From Paenirhodobacter hankyongi (GTDB lineage: Bacteria; Pseudomonadota; Alphaproteobacteria; Rhodobacterales; Rhodobacteraceae): a stretch of 64,000 nucleotides of DNA. The position numbers were made by a program, and so were the translations under genes. Position 1 is the first letter of the stretch. Each line of letters begins with the position of its first letter. Below, one piece after another: positions 17,968 to 27,318 of the stretch. The notes beneath the pieces are model-generated. The model saw only the letters and a program-made list of their open reading frames with translations. It did no database searches and was not told the origin of the DNA. The stretch covers positions 124,001 through 188,000 of the forward strand of contig NZ_RCHI01000003.1 of the NCBI RefSeq assembly GCF_003664585.1, read 5' to 3'.

Positions 17968-17990
17968 GGCGCCCCCTGCGGGCGCCGTTT
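17968..17990 (+). terminator. Rho-independent terminator after the 36-residue gene
   Basis: Stem GGCGCCC / GGGCGCC with a 5-nt loop, followed by GTTTGTTTT. Located 40 nt after the small gene. The remaining 210 nt up to the sqrR-like gene have no recognisable operator of the ATTC-N8-GAAT type. Confidence 0.65.
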
Positions 17991-18200
17991 GTTTTCCTGC
18001 CCGTTCCGATCCCGTTCCGGCGACAATCCGCCCAAGCGACAGGCAGATCTGCTCCTGCGCAGCCCGGCTGTGCGCCTGCGCCCCGCGACAAAATGCGCCG
18101 CCCACTCGATTCTCCTGTGCAGCCGTGCTAATTCCGTTGCCCAGACTGCTGCTTCACCTGGCCGGAGCGGCAGGGACAGCGAAGGAGAACGCAGCGCATC

Positions 18201-18572
18201 ATGGCGGCTGACGGGCAAGAGATCATCCAGACCGAAGCGACGGCGGCCGACCCGGCCGAGCGCTGTGCACGGCTCGACGCGGACGAGCTGATGAGCCGCG
18301 CGCAGGAGGCGTCGAACCTGCTCAAGGCGCTCGCGCACGAGGGCCGGCTGATGATCATGTGCCATCTCTCCTCGGGCGAGAAGACGGTGACCGAGCTCGA
18401 GAACCTGCTCGAGTCGCGGCAGGCCGCGGTCAGCCAGCAGCTGGCGCGGCTGCGCCTCGAGGGGCTGGTGACCTGCCGGCGCGAGGGCAAGGCGATCTAT
18501 TATTCGCTGAGCGACCCGAAGGCGGTGCGCATCGTCGAAACCGTCTACGAGATGTTCTGCAAGGGCATCTGA
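18201..18572 (+). CDS. ArsR-family persulfide-sensing repressor, SqrR/BigR-like
   Basis: A 123-residue winged-helix regulator of the ArsR superfamily. The DNA-reading helix region is SRQAAVSQQLARLRLEGLV (residues 72-90) followed by the wing CRREGKAIYYSL. Cysteines are Cys22, Cys54 (LMIMCHL), Cys92 and Cys120 (EMFCKGI). Cys54 and Cys120 are 66 residues apart, the same spacing as Cys41 and Cys107 of Rhodobacter capsulatus SqrR, which form a polysulfide link when reactive sulfur is present and release DNA. No metal-site CxCxxC of ArsR is present. A candidate operator lies at 23292-23311 in front of the RND operon. GAAGGAG precedes the start region. Confidence 0.88.
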   Translation: MAADGQEIIQTEATAADPAERCARLDADELMSRAQEASNLLKALAHEGRLMIMCHLSSGEKTVTELENLLESRQAAVSQQLARLRLEGLVTCRREGKAIYYSLSDPKAVRIVETVYEMFCKGI

Positions 18573-18589
18573 GCCCGCCCCCCGACAGG

Positions 18590-18618
18590 AAAAAGCCGCC
18601 CCGGTGTCCCGGAGCGGC
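18590..18618 (-). terminator. Terminator between sqrR-like gene and secreted peptide gene
   Basis: Imperfect stem GCCGCTCCGG / CCGGGGCGGC (one mismatch) read on the minus strand, followed by TTTTT. It lies 27 nt beyond the stop of the minus-strand small gene and may act on both converging transcripts. Confidence 0.6.
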
Positions 18619-18644
18619 CCGCCCATGCCACATCGCCCGAGGGC

Positions 18645-18860
18645 TCAGTCGGAGCAACTGACCTCGTAGGCCGTGCTGCCGGGCGTGTTGTTCACCTTGT
18701 AGCAATGCTGCACGCCACTGTCGTCGACGCATTCCTTCCACGATGTGCCGTCGCCCTGATCCATCCAGTCAGTGCAACTCGGCTCGGCAAACACCCGCAC
18801 TGGCACAAAACCGGCAGCGACGGCCAGAACCACGACCGACGCCTTCAAGACGCTGCGCAT
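18645..18860 (-). CDS. Small secreted four-cysteine protein
   Basis: A 71-residue precursor. A signal peptide (MRSVLKASVVVLAVAAGFV, cleavage likely after VFA at residue 25) leaves a 46-residue mature peptide with four cysteines (29, 44, 53, 69), enough for two disulfides. GGAGG lies 5 nt before the ATG at 18860, favouring this over the ATG at 18872. It sits between the repressor and the RND pump genes on the pump strand. I do not recognise the family. Confidence 0.65.
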   Translation of the reverse strand: MRSVLKASVVVLAVAAGFVPVRVFAEPSCTDWMDQGDGTSWKECVDDSGVQHCYKVNNTPGSTAYEVSCSD

Positions 18861-18967
18861 CTCATCCTCCATGCGTCACCTCTGTGACAGGTCCAGACTA
18901 GCGCCGCGCCGCGCGGGCGGCGATCACATCTGCCGTGCCCGAATGTCGCACCCGCCCGAAAACGCGA

Positions 18968-18991
18968 ACACCCGGCGTTGCCGCCGGGTGT
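18968..18991 (-). terminator. Hairpin downstream of the RND operon
   Basis: Ten-base perfect stem ACACCCGGCG / CGCCGGGTGT with a 4-nt loop, 38 nt after the RND gene stop. On the minus strand it is followed by TCGCGTTTT. Confidence 0.55.
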
Positions 18992-19028
18992 CCCCCTTGT
19001 CCGTCCCGTGTCGGTCTCTCGGGCCCGA

Positions 19029-22000
19029 TCAGGTCTTGAAGATCCGGTAGATCGCCGGGATCACCAGCACGGTCAGCAGCGTCGAGCTGAGCAGACCGAA
19101 GAGCAGCGAGATCGCCAGCCCCTGGAAGATCGGGTCGGCAAGGATCACCACCGCGCCGATCATCGCCGCGACAGCGGTCAGCAGGATCGGCTTGAAGCGG
19201 ATCGCCCCCGCCTCGACCAGCACGTCGATGTCCGACTTGCCCTCGTGGTTGCCGTGGCGGATGAAGTCCACCAGCAGGATCGAGTTGCGCACGATGATGC
19301 CCGCAAGGGCAATGAAGCCGATCATCGAGGTCGCCGAGAACGGCGCGTGGAAGATCAGGTGGCCGAGCATGATGCCGAGGAAGGTCAGCGGGATCGGCGT
19401 CAGGATGACCAGCGGCAGCCGGAACGAGCCGAACTGCGCCACGACGAGGATGTAGATCCCCAGAAGCGCCACGCCGAAGGCGGCACCCATGTCGCGGAAG
19501 GTGACCCAGGTCACTTCCCACTCGCCGTCCCACAGCAGCGTCACGTGGCTCTCGTCGTCGGGCTGGCCGTGCAGCGACACCACGGGCTTCTCGCCCGGCG
19601 CCCAGTCGATCTTGTCGAGCGCCGCATCGACCGCGATCATGCCATAAAGCGGCGCCTCGAAGGTGCCGGCAAGATCCGCCGTCACCATCTCCGCCTCGCG
19701 GCCGTTGTGGCGGAAGATCGGGAAGGAGGATTTCTCCTCGCCCACCGTCACCACGTCGCCCAGCTCGACCACACCACGCGCGCCGGGCAGCACATTCGCC
19801 GGGATCGGGGTCGACAGCGTCGCTTCGTTCATCACCCGGTCGCCCTTCGCCCGCGCCATCACGATCGGCAGCGGCGAGCGCTCGTCGCCGCGGTGCGAAT
19901 AGCCGACCGTGGTCGAGCCGTTCAGCAACCCGAGCGTGTCGAAGACGTCGCTTTCCTCGACCGAGTAGAACTCGAGATCGTCCGAGTTCACCGTGGCGCG
20001 CAGCCGCCGGGTCTGGGTGCCGAAGCTGTCGTCGACATCGACGATGAAGGGTACACTTTCGAAGGCCATGCGGATCTTCGCGGCCGCGGCGCGCCGGGTC
20101 TCGGGATCGGGGCCATAGACCTCGGCCAGCAGCGTCGCCATCACCGGCGGACCGGGCGGCGGTTCGACCGTCTTCAGGCTGGTGCCGGCGGGCAGGTCGA
20201 GCTTGGCGATCCGCTCGCGCACATCGAGCGCGATGTCATGCGAGCTGCGGTCGCGGTCGGCCTTGTTCGTCAGGTTGATCTGCACGTCGCCCTGATAGGG
20301 GTATTCGCGCAGATAGTAGTGCCGCACCAGCCCGTTGAAGTTGAAGGGCGCCGCGGCGCCGGCATGGGTCTGCACCGAGATCACCTCGGGCATCTGCGTC
20401 ACCACCTCGGCCACCTTCTGCGCCACCGCATCCGTCGCCTCGACCGAGGAACCCTCGGGCAGGTCGATCACCACGCTCAGCTCGGACTTGTTGTCGAAGG
20501 GCAGCAGTTTCACCGTGACGTGCTTGGTGTACAGAAGCCCGAGCGAGCCGAAGCTGAGCACGATCGCCGCGATCAGGAAGGTCCAGGCGGTGCGCTTGGT
20601 GCGCAGCACCGGCCGCGCCACCCGTTCGTAAAGCGCGCCCAGCTTGCCACCGGCATGATGGCCCGGCCCTTCGGCATGCGACGACATGTCGGCGCGCCCC
20701 GCGATCTTCACCATCAGCCAGGGCGTCACGATCACCGCGATGAAGAAGGAGAAGATCATCGCCGCCGAGGCGACCGAGGGAATGGGCGACATGTAGGGGC
20801 CCATCAGCCCGCTGACGAAGAGCATCGGCAGCAGCGCCGCGACCACGGTCAGCGTCGCGACGATGGTCGGGTTGCCGACCTCGGCCACCGCCTCGATCGC
20901 CTTGGCGATGCGGGTGCCCGGGGTCTTCATCGCCCAGTGCCGCGCGATGTTCTCGATCACCACGATCGCGTCGTCGACGAGAATGCCGATCGAGAAGATC
21001 AGCGCGAAGAGGCTGACGCGGTTCAGCGTGAAGCCCATGATGTTCGCGGCAAACAGCGTCAGAAGGATCGTCACCGGGATGACGATCGCGACGACGATCG
21101 ATTCCCGCCAGCCGATCGCGAAGAGGACCAGCGCGATGATCGACACCGTGGCAAGGCCGAGGTGGAACAGCAGCTCGTTCGCCTTCTCGTTCGCGGTCTC
21201 GCCATAGTCGCGGGTGACCTGCACCTCGACAGTCGACGGGATCAGCGAGCCCTCGAGCTCGTGCACGCGCTCGAGGATCTTCTCGGCCACGACCACGGCA
21301 TTCGCCCCGGCGCGCTTCGCGATCGCCACCGTCACCGCCGGGCGGCGGTCGAGCGTGCCATTCTCGCGGGTGACATTGGCCACGATGTGGTCCGAGGTGT
21401 CGCCCACGTATTCGACCTTCGCCACGTCGGCCACATAGACCGGGCGCGAGTCGCGGGTGGTCAGCAACAGCCCGGCGATCTCGGCCGGCGCGGTCAGCGT
21501 CTTGCCGGCCACCAGATCGATCTGCTCGCCCTGGTCGCGCAGCTTGCCGGTGTTGAAGGCGCGGTTCGCCTGTTCGACCTTGTTCGACAGCTGCTGCAGC
21601 GTGACGCCATACATGGCGAGCTTCTCGGGATCGGGTTCGATCCGGATCGCCTCGGTCGCCTCGCCGACGATGTAGGTCAGACCGACATTGTCGATCTTCG
21701 TCACCTCGGTCTGCAGCTCGCGCGCAATGCGGGTCAGGTCGTTCGCGCCGATCTGTTCGCCGGGCTTGCCCGAGAGGGTCAGCGCCACGATCGCCACGTC
21801 ATCGATGCCGCGGCCGACGATGATCGGCTCGGCGATGCCGGTGGGAATCCGGTCCATGTTCGCCTTGACCTTCTCGTGCACGCGCAGGATCGCCGCGTCC
21901 GAGGAGGTGCCGACGACGAAGCGCGCCATCACCAGCGCAGAATCGTCCGAGGTCTGCGAATAGACGTGCTCGACCTCGTTGATGCCCTTGATGATGGTCT

Positions 22001-22268
22001 CCATCGGCTCGGTCACGAGCTTCATCGCATCCTCGGCCTTCAGGCCGGGGGCCTGCAGGTGGATGTCGACCATCGGCACGGAAATCTGCGGTTCTTCCTC
22101 GCGCGGCAGCGAGATCAGCGCGACCAGCCCCACCGCAAGCGCGGCAAGGATGATGAGCGGCGTCAGCGCCGACTGGATGAAGGCCCGCGTCAGCCGGCCG
22201 GCAATGCCGAGGCGATGCTCGGGAATGCCGAGCGGATGCGCCTCTTCGGGGATCTGGTCCTGGCTCAT
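19029..22268 (-). CDS. RND efflux transporter, HAE1-type inner-membrane pump
   Basis: A 1079-residue resistance-nodulation-division pump with 12 transmembrane helices and two large periplasmic loops. TM4 holds the paired aspartates of the proton relay (SIGILVDDAIVVIEN). The N-terminal extension (about 25 residues before TM1) is slightly long. Its ATG overlaps the stop of the adaptor gene (ATGA). No outer-membrane factor gene is in the window, so it must use one encoded elsewhere. Sequence alone does not tell the substrate; the promoter operator suggests induction by reactive sulfur or related electrophilic/oxidant stress. Confidence 0.93.
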   Translation of the reverse strand: MSQDQIPEEAHPLGIPEHRLGIAGRLTRAFIQSALTPLIILAALAVGLVALISLPREEEPQISVPMVDIHLQAPGLKAEDAMKLVTEPMETIIKGINEVEHVYSQTSDDSALVMARFVVGTSSDAAILRVHEKVKANMDRIPTGIAEPIIVGRGIDDVAIVALTLSGKPGEQIGANDLTRIARELQTEVTKIDNVGLTYIVGEATEAIRIEPDPEKLAMYGVTLQQLSNKVEQANRAFNTGKLRDQGEQIDLVAGKTLTAPAEIAGLLLTTRDSRPVYVADVAKVEYVGDTSDHIVANVTRENGTLDRRPAVTVAIAKRAGANAVVVAEKILERVHELEGSLIPSTVEVQVTRDYGETANEKANELLFHLGLATVSIIALVLFAIGWRESIVVAIVIPVTILLTLFAANIMGFTLNRVSLFALIFSIGILVDDAIVVIENIARHWAMKTPGTRIAKAIEAVAEVGNPTIVATLTVVAALLPMLFVSGLMGPYMSPIPSVASAAMIFSFFIAVIVTPWLMVKIAGRADMSSHAEGPGHHAGGKLGALYERVARPVLRTKRTAWTFLIAAIVLSFGSLGLLYTKHVTVKLLPFDNKSELSVVIDLPEGSSVEATDAVAQKVAEVVTQMPEVISVQTHAGAAAPFNFNGLVRHYYLREYPYQGDVQINLTNKADRDRSSHDIALDVRERIAKLDLPAGTSLKTVEPPPGPPVMATLLAEVYGPDPETRRAAAAKIRMAFESVPFIVDVDDSFGTQTRRLRATVNSDDLEFYSVEESDVFDTLGLLNGSTTVGYSHRGDERSPLPIVMARAKGDRVMNEATLSTPIPANVLPGARGVVELGDVVTVGEEKSSFPIFRHNGREAEMVTADLAGTFEAPLYGMIAVDAALDKIDWAPGEKPVVSLHGQPDDESHVTLLWDGEWEVTWVTFRDMGAAFGVALLGIYILVVAQFGSFRLPLVILTPIPLTFLGIMLGHLIFHAPFSATSMIGFIALAGIIVRNSILLVDFIRHGNHEGKSDIDVLVEAGAIRFKPILLTAVAAMIGAVVILADPIFQGLAISLLFGLLSSTLLTVLVIPAIYRIFKT

Positions 22269-23239
22269 TCCGTCACCACCTCTTCGCCGCCGGCAAGGCC
22301 GGTGACGATCTCGACCATCTCGGTGCCGTTCTCGTCGCGGTGATCGCCCGGAACGACGGCGCGTTCGACCGTGCCCTCGCCCGCGCGCACCCGCACGAAA
22401 TCAAGGCCCGAGCGGGTCGAGATCGCGGTTGCCGGCACCAGGATCGCCTCGCGCCGGGCGAGCGGCAGACGCACCAGCACCCGCGCCTGCACGAATTCCG
22501 AATCAAGACCGGGCACCTCGACATCGGCGTCGACCCGGCCGCCCTGGATCAGCGGATAGACCTTGACGAGCTTGCCGTCGATGGCGCCTTTCGCGCCCTC
22601 GATATGGATCGCGTCGCCTTCCTTCAGCGTCGCGGTAAAGCGCTCGGGCACGGAGATGCGCAGGAAGAAACCGCCGCCGCCGACGGTCGCGACGGTCTCG
22701 CCCGCCATCACCACGGCGCCCTTGGCGACCGGCACCGACAGCACCCGGCCCGAGATCGGCGCCAGCACCTCGCCCTCGGTCGCCTGCTGCTCGGTCACCT
22801 TGCGGCTCGCCTGCTGCGCCTCGATCTGGCTCATGTAGACGTCGACCTGGGTGCGCAACGCATCGAGCGCCTGGGTCGTGGTGATGCCGCGCGCGCTCAG
22901 CTCCTGGCCGCGCTTCAGCTCGGTCTGGGCATTCGCAAGCTGCGCCTGCAGCGCCGCAATCTGCGCGTCGATCGCGCTCAGCTGGAAGGCGATCTTCTCG
23001 TCCACCACCTTGCCGATCGGCTGGCCCGCCTGCACGAGGTCCCCCTCGGTCACGCTCAGCTCGGTCAGCGTGCCGCCAAGGCGCGCGCGCGCCGCGATCG
23101 AATCCTTCGCTTCGATCTGGCCATAGACCGCCTTCCAGTCGACGACCTCGGTCGGGGTCACGGTAAAGCTCTGCTCGGCACGCAGGCCCTGCGGCACGGC
23201 CAGCGCGAGAAGCGCCAGCGGCAAGACGTAAGTTTTCAT
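22265..23239 (-). CDS. RND periplasmic adaptor (membrane fusion) subunit
   Basis: A 324-residue HlyD/AcrA-type adaptor. A cleavable signal peptide (MKTYVLPLALLALAVPQGLRA) without lipobox is followed by a biotinyl-lipoyl half-motif (LGGTLTELSVTEGDLVQAGQ), a coiled-coil hairpin (about residues 85-150, rich in A/Q/L: AQIAALQAQLANAQTEL), the second lipoyl half (GRVLSVPVAKGAVV) and beta-barrel/MP domains. First gene of the two-gene operon with the RND pump; overlap of 4 nt. Confidence 0.92.
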   Translation of the reverse strand: MKTYVLPLALLALAVPQGLRAEQSFTVTPTEVVDWKAVYGQIEAKDSIAARARLGGTLTELSVTEGDLVQAGQPIGKVVDEKIAFQLSAIDAQIAALQAQLANAQTELKRGQELSARGITTTQALDALRTQVDVYMSQIEAQQASRKVTEQQATEGEVLAPISGRVLSVPVAKGAVVMAGETVATVGGGGFFLRISVPERFTATLKEGDAIHIEGAKGAIDGKLVKVYPLIQGGRVDADVEVPGLDSEFVQARVLVRLPLARREAILVPATAISTRSGLDFVRVRAGEGTVERAVVPGDHRDENGTEMVEIVTGLAGGEEVVTE

Positions 23240-23291
23240 GTCGGCATCCCTTCCCTACGGCGCCCAGATCCCGGCTCGCGTCCGGGCATTT

Positions 23292-23311
23292 ACATTCTGG
23301 TTCTTGAATGT
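23292..23311 (-). promoter_or_regulatory. Candidate SqrR/BigR-type operator in the RND operon promoter
   Basis: Perfect inverted repeat ACATTC-N8-GAATGT, containing the ATTC-N8-GAAT pattern reported for BigR/SqrR-type persulfide sensors. It lies 53-72 nt upstream of the adaptor ATG. On the minus strand a weak promoter TTGCAT-N17-CACATT places the -10 on the operator's edge, so bound repressor would block polymerase. A second, shorter symmetry GTGT-N8-ACAC sits beside it (23309-23324). Confidence 0.6.
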
Positions 23312-23448
23312 GTGATCCCATACACGATTATGCAATCACCCCGCAAGGGCTTGCGCCATGACCGGGATCAAGGCGCGGCATGCGCGGGGCTTTCATGCCG
23401 CATCTTTCCGCGCTAAACGCTTTGGCGCAACCATCAGAGGTGAGCCCC

Positions 23449-24738
23449 ATGCACGACATCCGCGCCATCCGCGAAAACCCCGCCCAGTTCGACGCCGCGC
23501 TCGCGCGCCGGGGGCTCTCGCCGCTCGCCTCGGAGATCCTCGCGCTCGACGAGGCGCGCCGGGCCGCGATCCACGCCGCCGAAACCGCGCAGGCCGATCA
23601 GAACGCCGCCTCGAAGCTTGTGGGCGCCGCCAAGGCCAAGGGCGACGAGGCCGAGTTCGAGCGCCTGCGCGCGCTGGTGGCCGAGAAGAAATCCGAGGTC
23701 GCCGCGATGCAGGCCGAAGCCGGCCGGCTTGACGCCGAGCTGCGCGACAAGCTGCTGTGGGTGCCGAACAGCCCGCTCGACGAAGTGCCGCAGGGCGCCG
23801 ACGAAAACGACAACGTCGAGGTCCGCCGCTGGGGCACCCCGCGCGCCTATGACTTCGCGCCGAAGGAGCATTACCAGCTCTCGGCGGTCGGCAAGGCGAT
23901 GGATTTCGAGACCGCGGCGAAGCTGTCCGGCGCGCGTTTCGTGGTGCTGAAATCGGGCGTCGCCCGCGTGCACCGGGCGCTGGCTCAGTTCATGCTCGAC
24001 CTGCATGTCGACACCCATGGCCTGACCGAGGCGATCACCCCGGTGCTCGTCCGCCCCGAGACCATGCTCGGCACCGGGCAGCTGCCGAAATTCGCCGAGG
24101 ACAGCTACGAGACCACCAATGGCTGGTGGATGATCCCGACCGCCGAGGTGACGCTCACGAACTTCATCTCGGGCGAGGTCTGGGACGAGGCGGCGCTGCC
24201 CGCCCGGATGTGCGCGCATACGAACTGCTTCCGCTCGGAAGCCGGGTCCGCCGGCAAGGACACCGCCGGGATGCTGCGCCAGCACCAGTTCGAGAAGGTC
24301 GAGATGGTGACGATCTGCCGCCCCGAGGATGCCATCGCGGAACACGAGGGCATGGTGAAGCGCGCCGAGGCGGTGCTCGAGGCGCTCGGCCTGCCCTATC
24401 GGCGGATCGTGCTGTGCACCGGCGACATGGGCTTCGGCGCGCAGAAGACCTATGACCTCGAGGTCTGGCTGCCCGGGCAGAACACCTACCGCGAGATCTC
24501 CTCGGTCTCGACCTGCGGCCAGTTCCAGGCGCGGCGGATGAACGGGCGCTACAAGCCCGCCTCGGGCGGCAAGCCCGAATTCGTCGCCACGCTGAACGGC
24601 TCGGGCCTCGCCGTCGGGCGCTGCCTGATCGCGGTGCTCGAGAACGGCCAGGAGGCCGATGGCTCGGTCACCCTGCCCGCCGTGCTGCACCGCTATCTGG
24701 GCGGCAAGACCCGCCTCGTCGACGGCGTTCTGGTCTGA
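23449..24738 (+). CDS. serS: Seryl-tRNA synthetase
   Basis: A 429-residue class II aminoacyl-tRNA synthetase charging tRNA-Ser. N-terminal helical arm (about residues 1-105, coiled coil rich in Ala/Glu/Lys) followed by the catalytic core: motif 2 [22 protein letters not shown] and motif 3 [16 protein letters not shown]. The start [10 protein letters not shown] with AGAGGTGAG upstream is typical. A possible promoter is TTTCAT-N17-TAAACG at 23391-23419. Divergent from the RND operon. Confidence 0.97.
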   Translation: MHDIRAIRENPAQFDAALARRGLSPLASEILALDEARRAAIHAAETAQADQNAASKLVGAAKAKGDEAEFERLRALVAEKKSEVAAMQAEAGRLDAELRDKLLWVPNSPLDEVPQGADENDNVEVRRWGTPRAYDFAPKEHYQLSAVGKAMDFETAAKLSGARFVVLKSGVARVHRALAQFMLDLHVDTHGLTEAITPVLVRPETMLGTGQLPKFAEDSYETTNGWWMIPTAEVTLTNFISGEVWDEAALPARMCAHTNCFRSEAGSAGKDTAGMLRQHQFEKVEMVTICRPEDAIAEHEGMVKRAEAVLEALGLPYRRIVLCTGDMGFGAQKTYDLEVWLPGQNTYREISSVSTCGQFQARRMNGRYKPASGGKPEFVATLNGSGLAVGRCLIAVLENGQEADGSVTLPAVLHRYLGGKTRLVDGVLV

Positions 24739-24759
24739 GCGAAAAAAATCCGAAGATCG

Positions 24760-24800
24760 GGGCGCGGCGGGGGAACCTGGCCGCGCCCTTTGCGTTTTGG
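24760..24800 (+). terminator. serS terminator
   Basis: Nine-base perfect stem GGGCGCGGC / GCCGCGCCC with an 11-nt loop, followed by TTTGCGTTTT. It starts 21 nt after the serS stop. Confidence 0.65.
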
Positions 24801-24821
24801 CTGAAAGCCCAAGGGGATATC

Positions 24822-25523
24822 ATGCTGCGTCTGAAAGCGATCCTGACCTTCACTGCCGCTCTGGCCTTCGCCGCCGCCTCCTACAGCGCGCGCAACTTCC
24901 GCGGCTATGACCCGGCGGCCTTCCCGGTGCCGGTGGTGAACCCGCCGTTCCAGCCCGCGCCCTGGGCCTTCTCGATCTGGGGCCTGATCTTCCTCGCGCT
25001 GATCGTGCAGGCGGGCTTTGGCCTGTTCCGGCGGGCCGACGACGCAGTTTGGGACGCGCCGCGCTGGCCGCTGCTGCTGTCGATGGCGCTTGGCGCAAGC
25101 TGGCTTGCGGTGGCGATGCAGGCGCCGGTGCTCGCCACGGTGCAGATCTGGATCATGGCGGCGCTGGCGCTCGCCGCCCTCGCCCGCGTGCCGAAGGGCG
25201 CCGAATTCGCCCTGCGTGCGGCGCCGATCGGGCTTTATGCCGGCTGGCTCACCGCCGCGACCATGGTTGCCACCGGCACCGTGCTGGTGGGCTACGGGCT
25301 GCTGCCCCTTGGCCTCGCAAGCTGGGTCGTGCTGGCGGCGGCGGTGATCGTGGGACTTGCCGTCACTGCCCGCCTCGCCCCGGGCGCGGCCTATCCGGCG
25401 GGTGTGATCTGGGCACTGATCGGCATCCTCGCCGTGAATACCGAAAACCCGGCGCTGGTCGCCGGCGCGGAGGTCGCGATCCTCGCCCTTGGCGTGACTG
25501 CCTGGGTGCGCCGCGCGGGCTGA
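24822..25523 (+). CDS. TspO/MBR-related membrane protein
   Basis: A 233-residue hydrophobic protein with about seven membrane segments. The segment NPPFQPAPWAFSIWGLIFLALIVQ (about residues 46-69) is the best-known landmark: it resembles the PPxWxFxxxW part of tryptophan-rich sensory (TspO/MBR) proteins, but the protein is longer and has fewer tryptophans than classical 160-residue TspO. Probably a member of the extended TspO-related group. AAGGGGAT precedes the ATG. Role unknown. Confidence 0.75.
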   Translation: MLRLKAILTFTAALAFAAASYSARNFRGYDPAAFPVPVVNPPFQPAPWAFSIWGLIFLALIVQAGFGLFRRADDAVWDAPRWPLLLSMALGASWLAVAMQAPVLATVQIWIMAALALAALARVPKGAEFALRAAPIGLYAGWLTAATMVATGTVLVGYGLLPLGLASWVVLAAAVIVGLAVTARLAPGAAYPAGVIWALIGILAVNTENPALVAGAEVAILALGVTAWVRRAG

Positions 25524-25604
25524 GAGGGCGGATGCCTCCGGCGGGAGCATTTGCACCAGAAACAAACCAAGGCCTTCAACGCCCGGCCACTGGTTTTCCG
25601 GCCC

Positions 25605-25635
25605 CCGGCTTTTTCTTGGAAAAAATACTCACGCG
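25605..25635 (-). repeat. Possible divergent copy of the intergenic repeat tail
   Basis: Minus strand reads GCGTGAGTATTTTTTCCAAG then AAAAAGCCGGGGGCCGG, a tail-like GAGTATTT..CCAAGAA motif followed by a GC palindrome. It resembles the repeat tail but lacks the GGGGGC hairpin, so assignment is weak. It lies downstream of the der terminator. The rest of 25524-25670 shows nothing else. Confidence 0.3.
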
Positions 25636-25672
25636 CCCTCTCCGCCCGTGCTCCGGCCGGACCGTCGGAATG

Positions 25673-25701
25673 AAAAACCCCGCCGTCTCGCGACGGCGGG
25701 G
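25673..25701 (-). terminator. der terminator
   Basis: On the minus strand, stem CCCCGCCGT / ACGGCGGGG with a 6-nt loop, followed by TTTTTCATT. It starts 6 nt after the der stop codon. Confidence 0.85.
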
Positions 25702-25706
25702 TCTTC

Positions 25707-27263
25707 TCATTTCTTCGGCGGGCGCTGGCCCTTGGGCTTGGGCTTGTCGGGCCGCATCGTGCCCGAGGGCGCGACGCCGCCCGAGGCGGACTTGCCCTTG
25801 CGCTCTGCCGCCTTGCGCGCCTCGACGTGTTTCGTCAGCCGCGACGGGATCGACTTCTTGCGCTCCTTGTAAGGGTTCTTCGACCCCTGATCGCGGAAGA
25901 AGATGCGGATCGGCGTGCCGGGCATGTCGAAATCGGCGCGCAACCCGTTCACCAGATAGCGGCCATAGCTTTCCGGGATCTTGTCGGTATGGGTCGCCAT
26001 GATGACGAAGCCCGGCGGCCGGGTCTTCGCCTGGGTCATGTAACGCAGCTTGATCCGGCGCCCGCCCGGCGCCGGCGGCGGGTGCGCCTCGGTCATCGCC
26101 CCCAGCCACATGTTCAGCTTCGCGGTCGAGATCCGGCGGTTCCAGATCTCATAGGCGCGGATGATCGCGTTGTGCAGCCGGTCGAGCCCCTTGCCGGTCT
26201 TCGCCGAGACGGTGACCAGCGGCGCACCGCGCAGCTGCGGCAGCAACTTCTCGAAATTCTCGCGCAGTTCCTTGAGCTTCTCGGGCTTGTCCTCCTCGAG
26301 ATCCCACTTGTTCGCGGCGATGACGACGGCCCGGCCCTCGGTCTCGGCGAAATCGGCGATGCGCAGATCCTGCGTCTCGAAGGGGATGTTGACGTCGAGG
26401 AGCACCACGACGACCTCGGCGAAGCGCACCGCGCGCAGACCGTCGGCAACCGACAGCTTCTCGAGCTTGTCGTTGACCTTGCCCTTCTTGCGCATGCCCG
26501 CGGTGTCCCAGATCCGCATCGGCGTGCCCATGAACTCGGTCGAGACCGAGATCGCGTCGCGGGTGATGCCCGCCTCGGGGCCGGTCAGCAGCCGGTCCTC
26601 GCCGAGGATCTTGTTGATCAGCGTCGACTTGCCAGCATTCGGACGGCCGATCACCGCAAGCTGCAGCGGCTTGGCCGCCGTCGGCATGCGGATCGTCGTC
26701 TCGTCCTCGTTCTCCTCGTCGAGATCGACATCGACCTCGGGCGTGTCGGCGGCGTGACGCTCGGCGAAACCGTCGGCGAGCGGGCGCAGCACGTCATAGA
26801 GATCGTCGAGCCCCTCGCCATGCTCGGCCGAGATCCGGATCGGCTCGCCGAGACCGAGGCTCCAGGCTTCGATCGCGCCGGCATCGCCGGCCGAGCCCTC
26901 GGCCTTGTTCGCGGCAACGATGACATGGGCGTTCTTGCGGCGCAGGATGTCGGCGAAGATCTCGTCGGCCGGGGTCACGCCGGCGCGCGCGTCGATCAGG
27001 AACAGGCAGATGTCCGCCTCCTCGACCGCGCGCTCGGTCAGGCGCCGCATCCGGCCCTGAAGACTGTCGTCCTCGGCGAGTTCAAGCCCCGCCGAGTCGA
27101 TGACGATGAAGCGCAGGTCGCCAAGGCGTGCGTCGCCCTCGCGCAGGTCGCGCGTGACGCCGGGCTGATCGTCGACGAGGGCGAGGCGCTTGCCAACCAG
27201 CCGGTTGAACAGCGTCGACTTGCCCACGTTGGGACGGCCCACGATGGCCAGGGTAAAGCTCAT
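25707..27263 (-). CDS. der: Ribosome-associated GTPase Der (EngA)
   Basis: A 518-residue protein with two tandem GTPase domains and a C-terminal KH-like domain, required for 50S subunit maturation. Domain 1: GRPNVGKST (residues 8-16) with the DSAGLE G3 and ANKAEG G4 motifs. Domain 2: [34 protein letters not shown]. The KH domain is marked by [15 protein letters not shown] and the basic tail ends [12 protein letters not shown]. It follows bamB on the same strand, the order also seen in E. coli (yfgM-bamB-der). Confidence 0.98.
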   Translation of the reverse strand: MSFTLAIVGRPNVGKSTLFNRLVGKRLALVDDQPGVTRDLREGDARLGDLRFIVIDSAGLELAEDDSLQGRMRRLTERAVEEADICLFLIDARAGVTPADEIFADILRRKNAHVIVAANKAEGSAGDAGAIEAWSLGLGEPIRISAEHGEGLDDLYDVLRPLADGFAERHAADTPEVDVDLDEENEDETTIRMPTAAKPLQLAVIGRPNAGKSTLINKILGEDRLLTGPEAGITRDAISVSTEFMGTPMRIWDTAGMRKKGKVNDKLEKLSVADGLRAVRFAEVVVVLLDVNIPFETQDLRIADFAETEGRAVVIAANKWDLEEDKPEKLKELRENFEKLLPQLRGAPLVTVSAKTGKGLDRLHNAIIRAYEIWNRRISTAKLNMWLGAMTEAHPPPAPGGRRIKLRYMTQAKTRPPGFVIMATHTDKIPESYGRYLVNGLRADFDMPGTPIRIFFRDQGSKNPYKERKKSIPSRLTKHVEARKAAERKGKSASGGVAPSGTMRPDKPKPKGQRPPKK

Positions 27264-27318
27264 GTTCCGCTCCTTGGTGCGACCGAAGTCGCCGCTTTAC
27301 ACGGGTTTTGCCCCGGGC

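Noticed and set aside
17928-18200. Autoregulatory ATTC-N8-GAAT site in front of the sqrR-like gene
   Set aside because: ATTC occurs twice but without a GAAT eight bases later; no matching inverted repeat.
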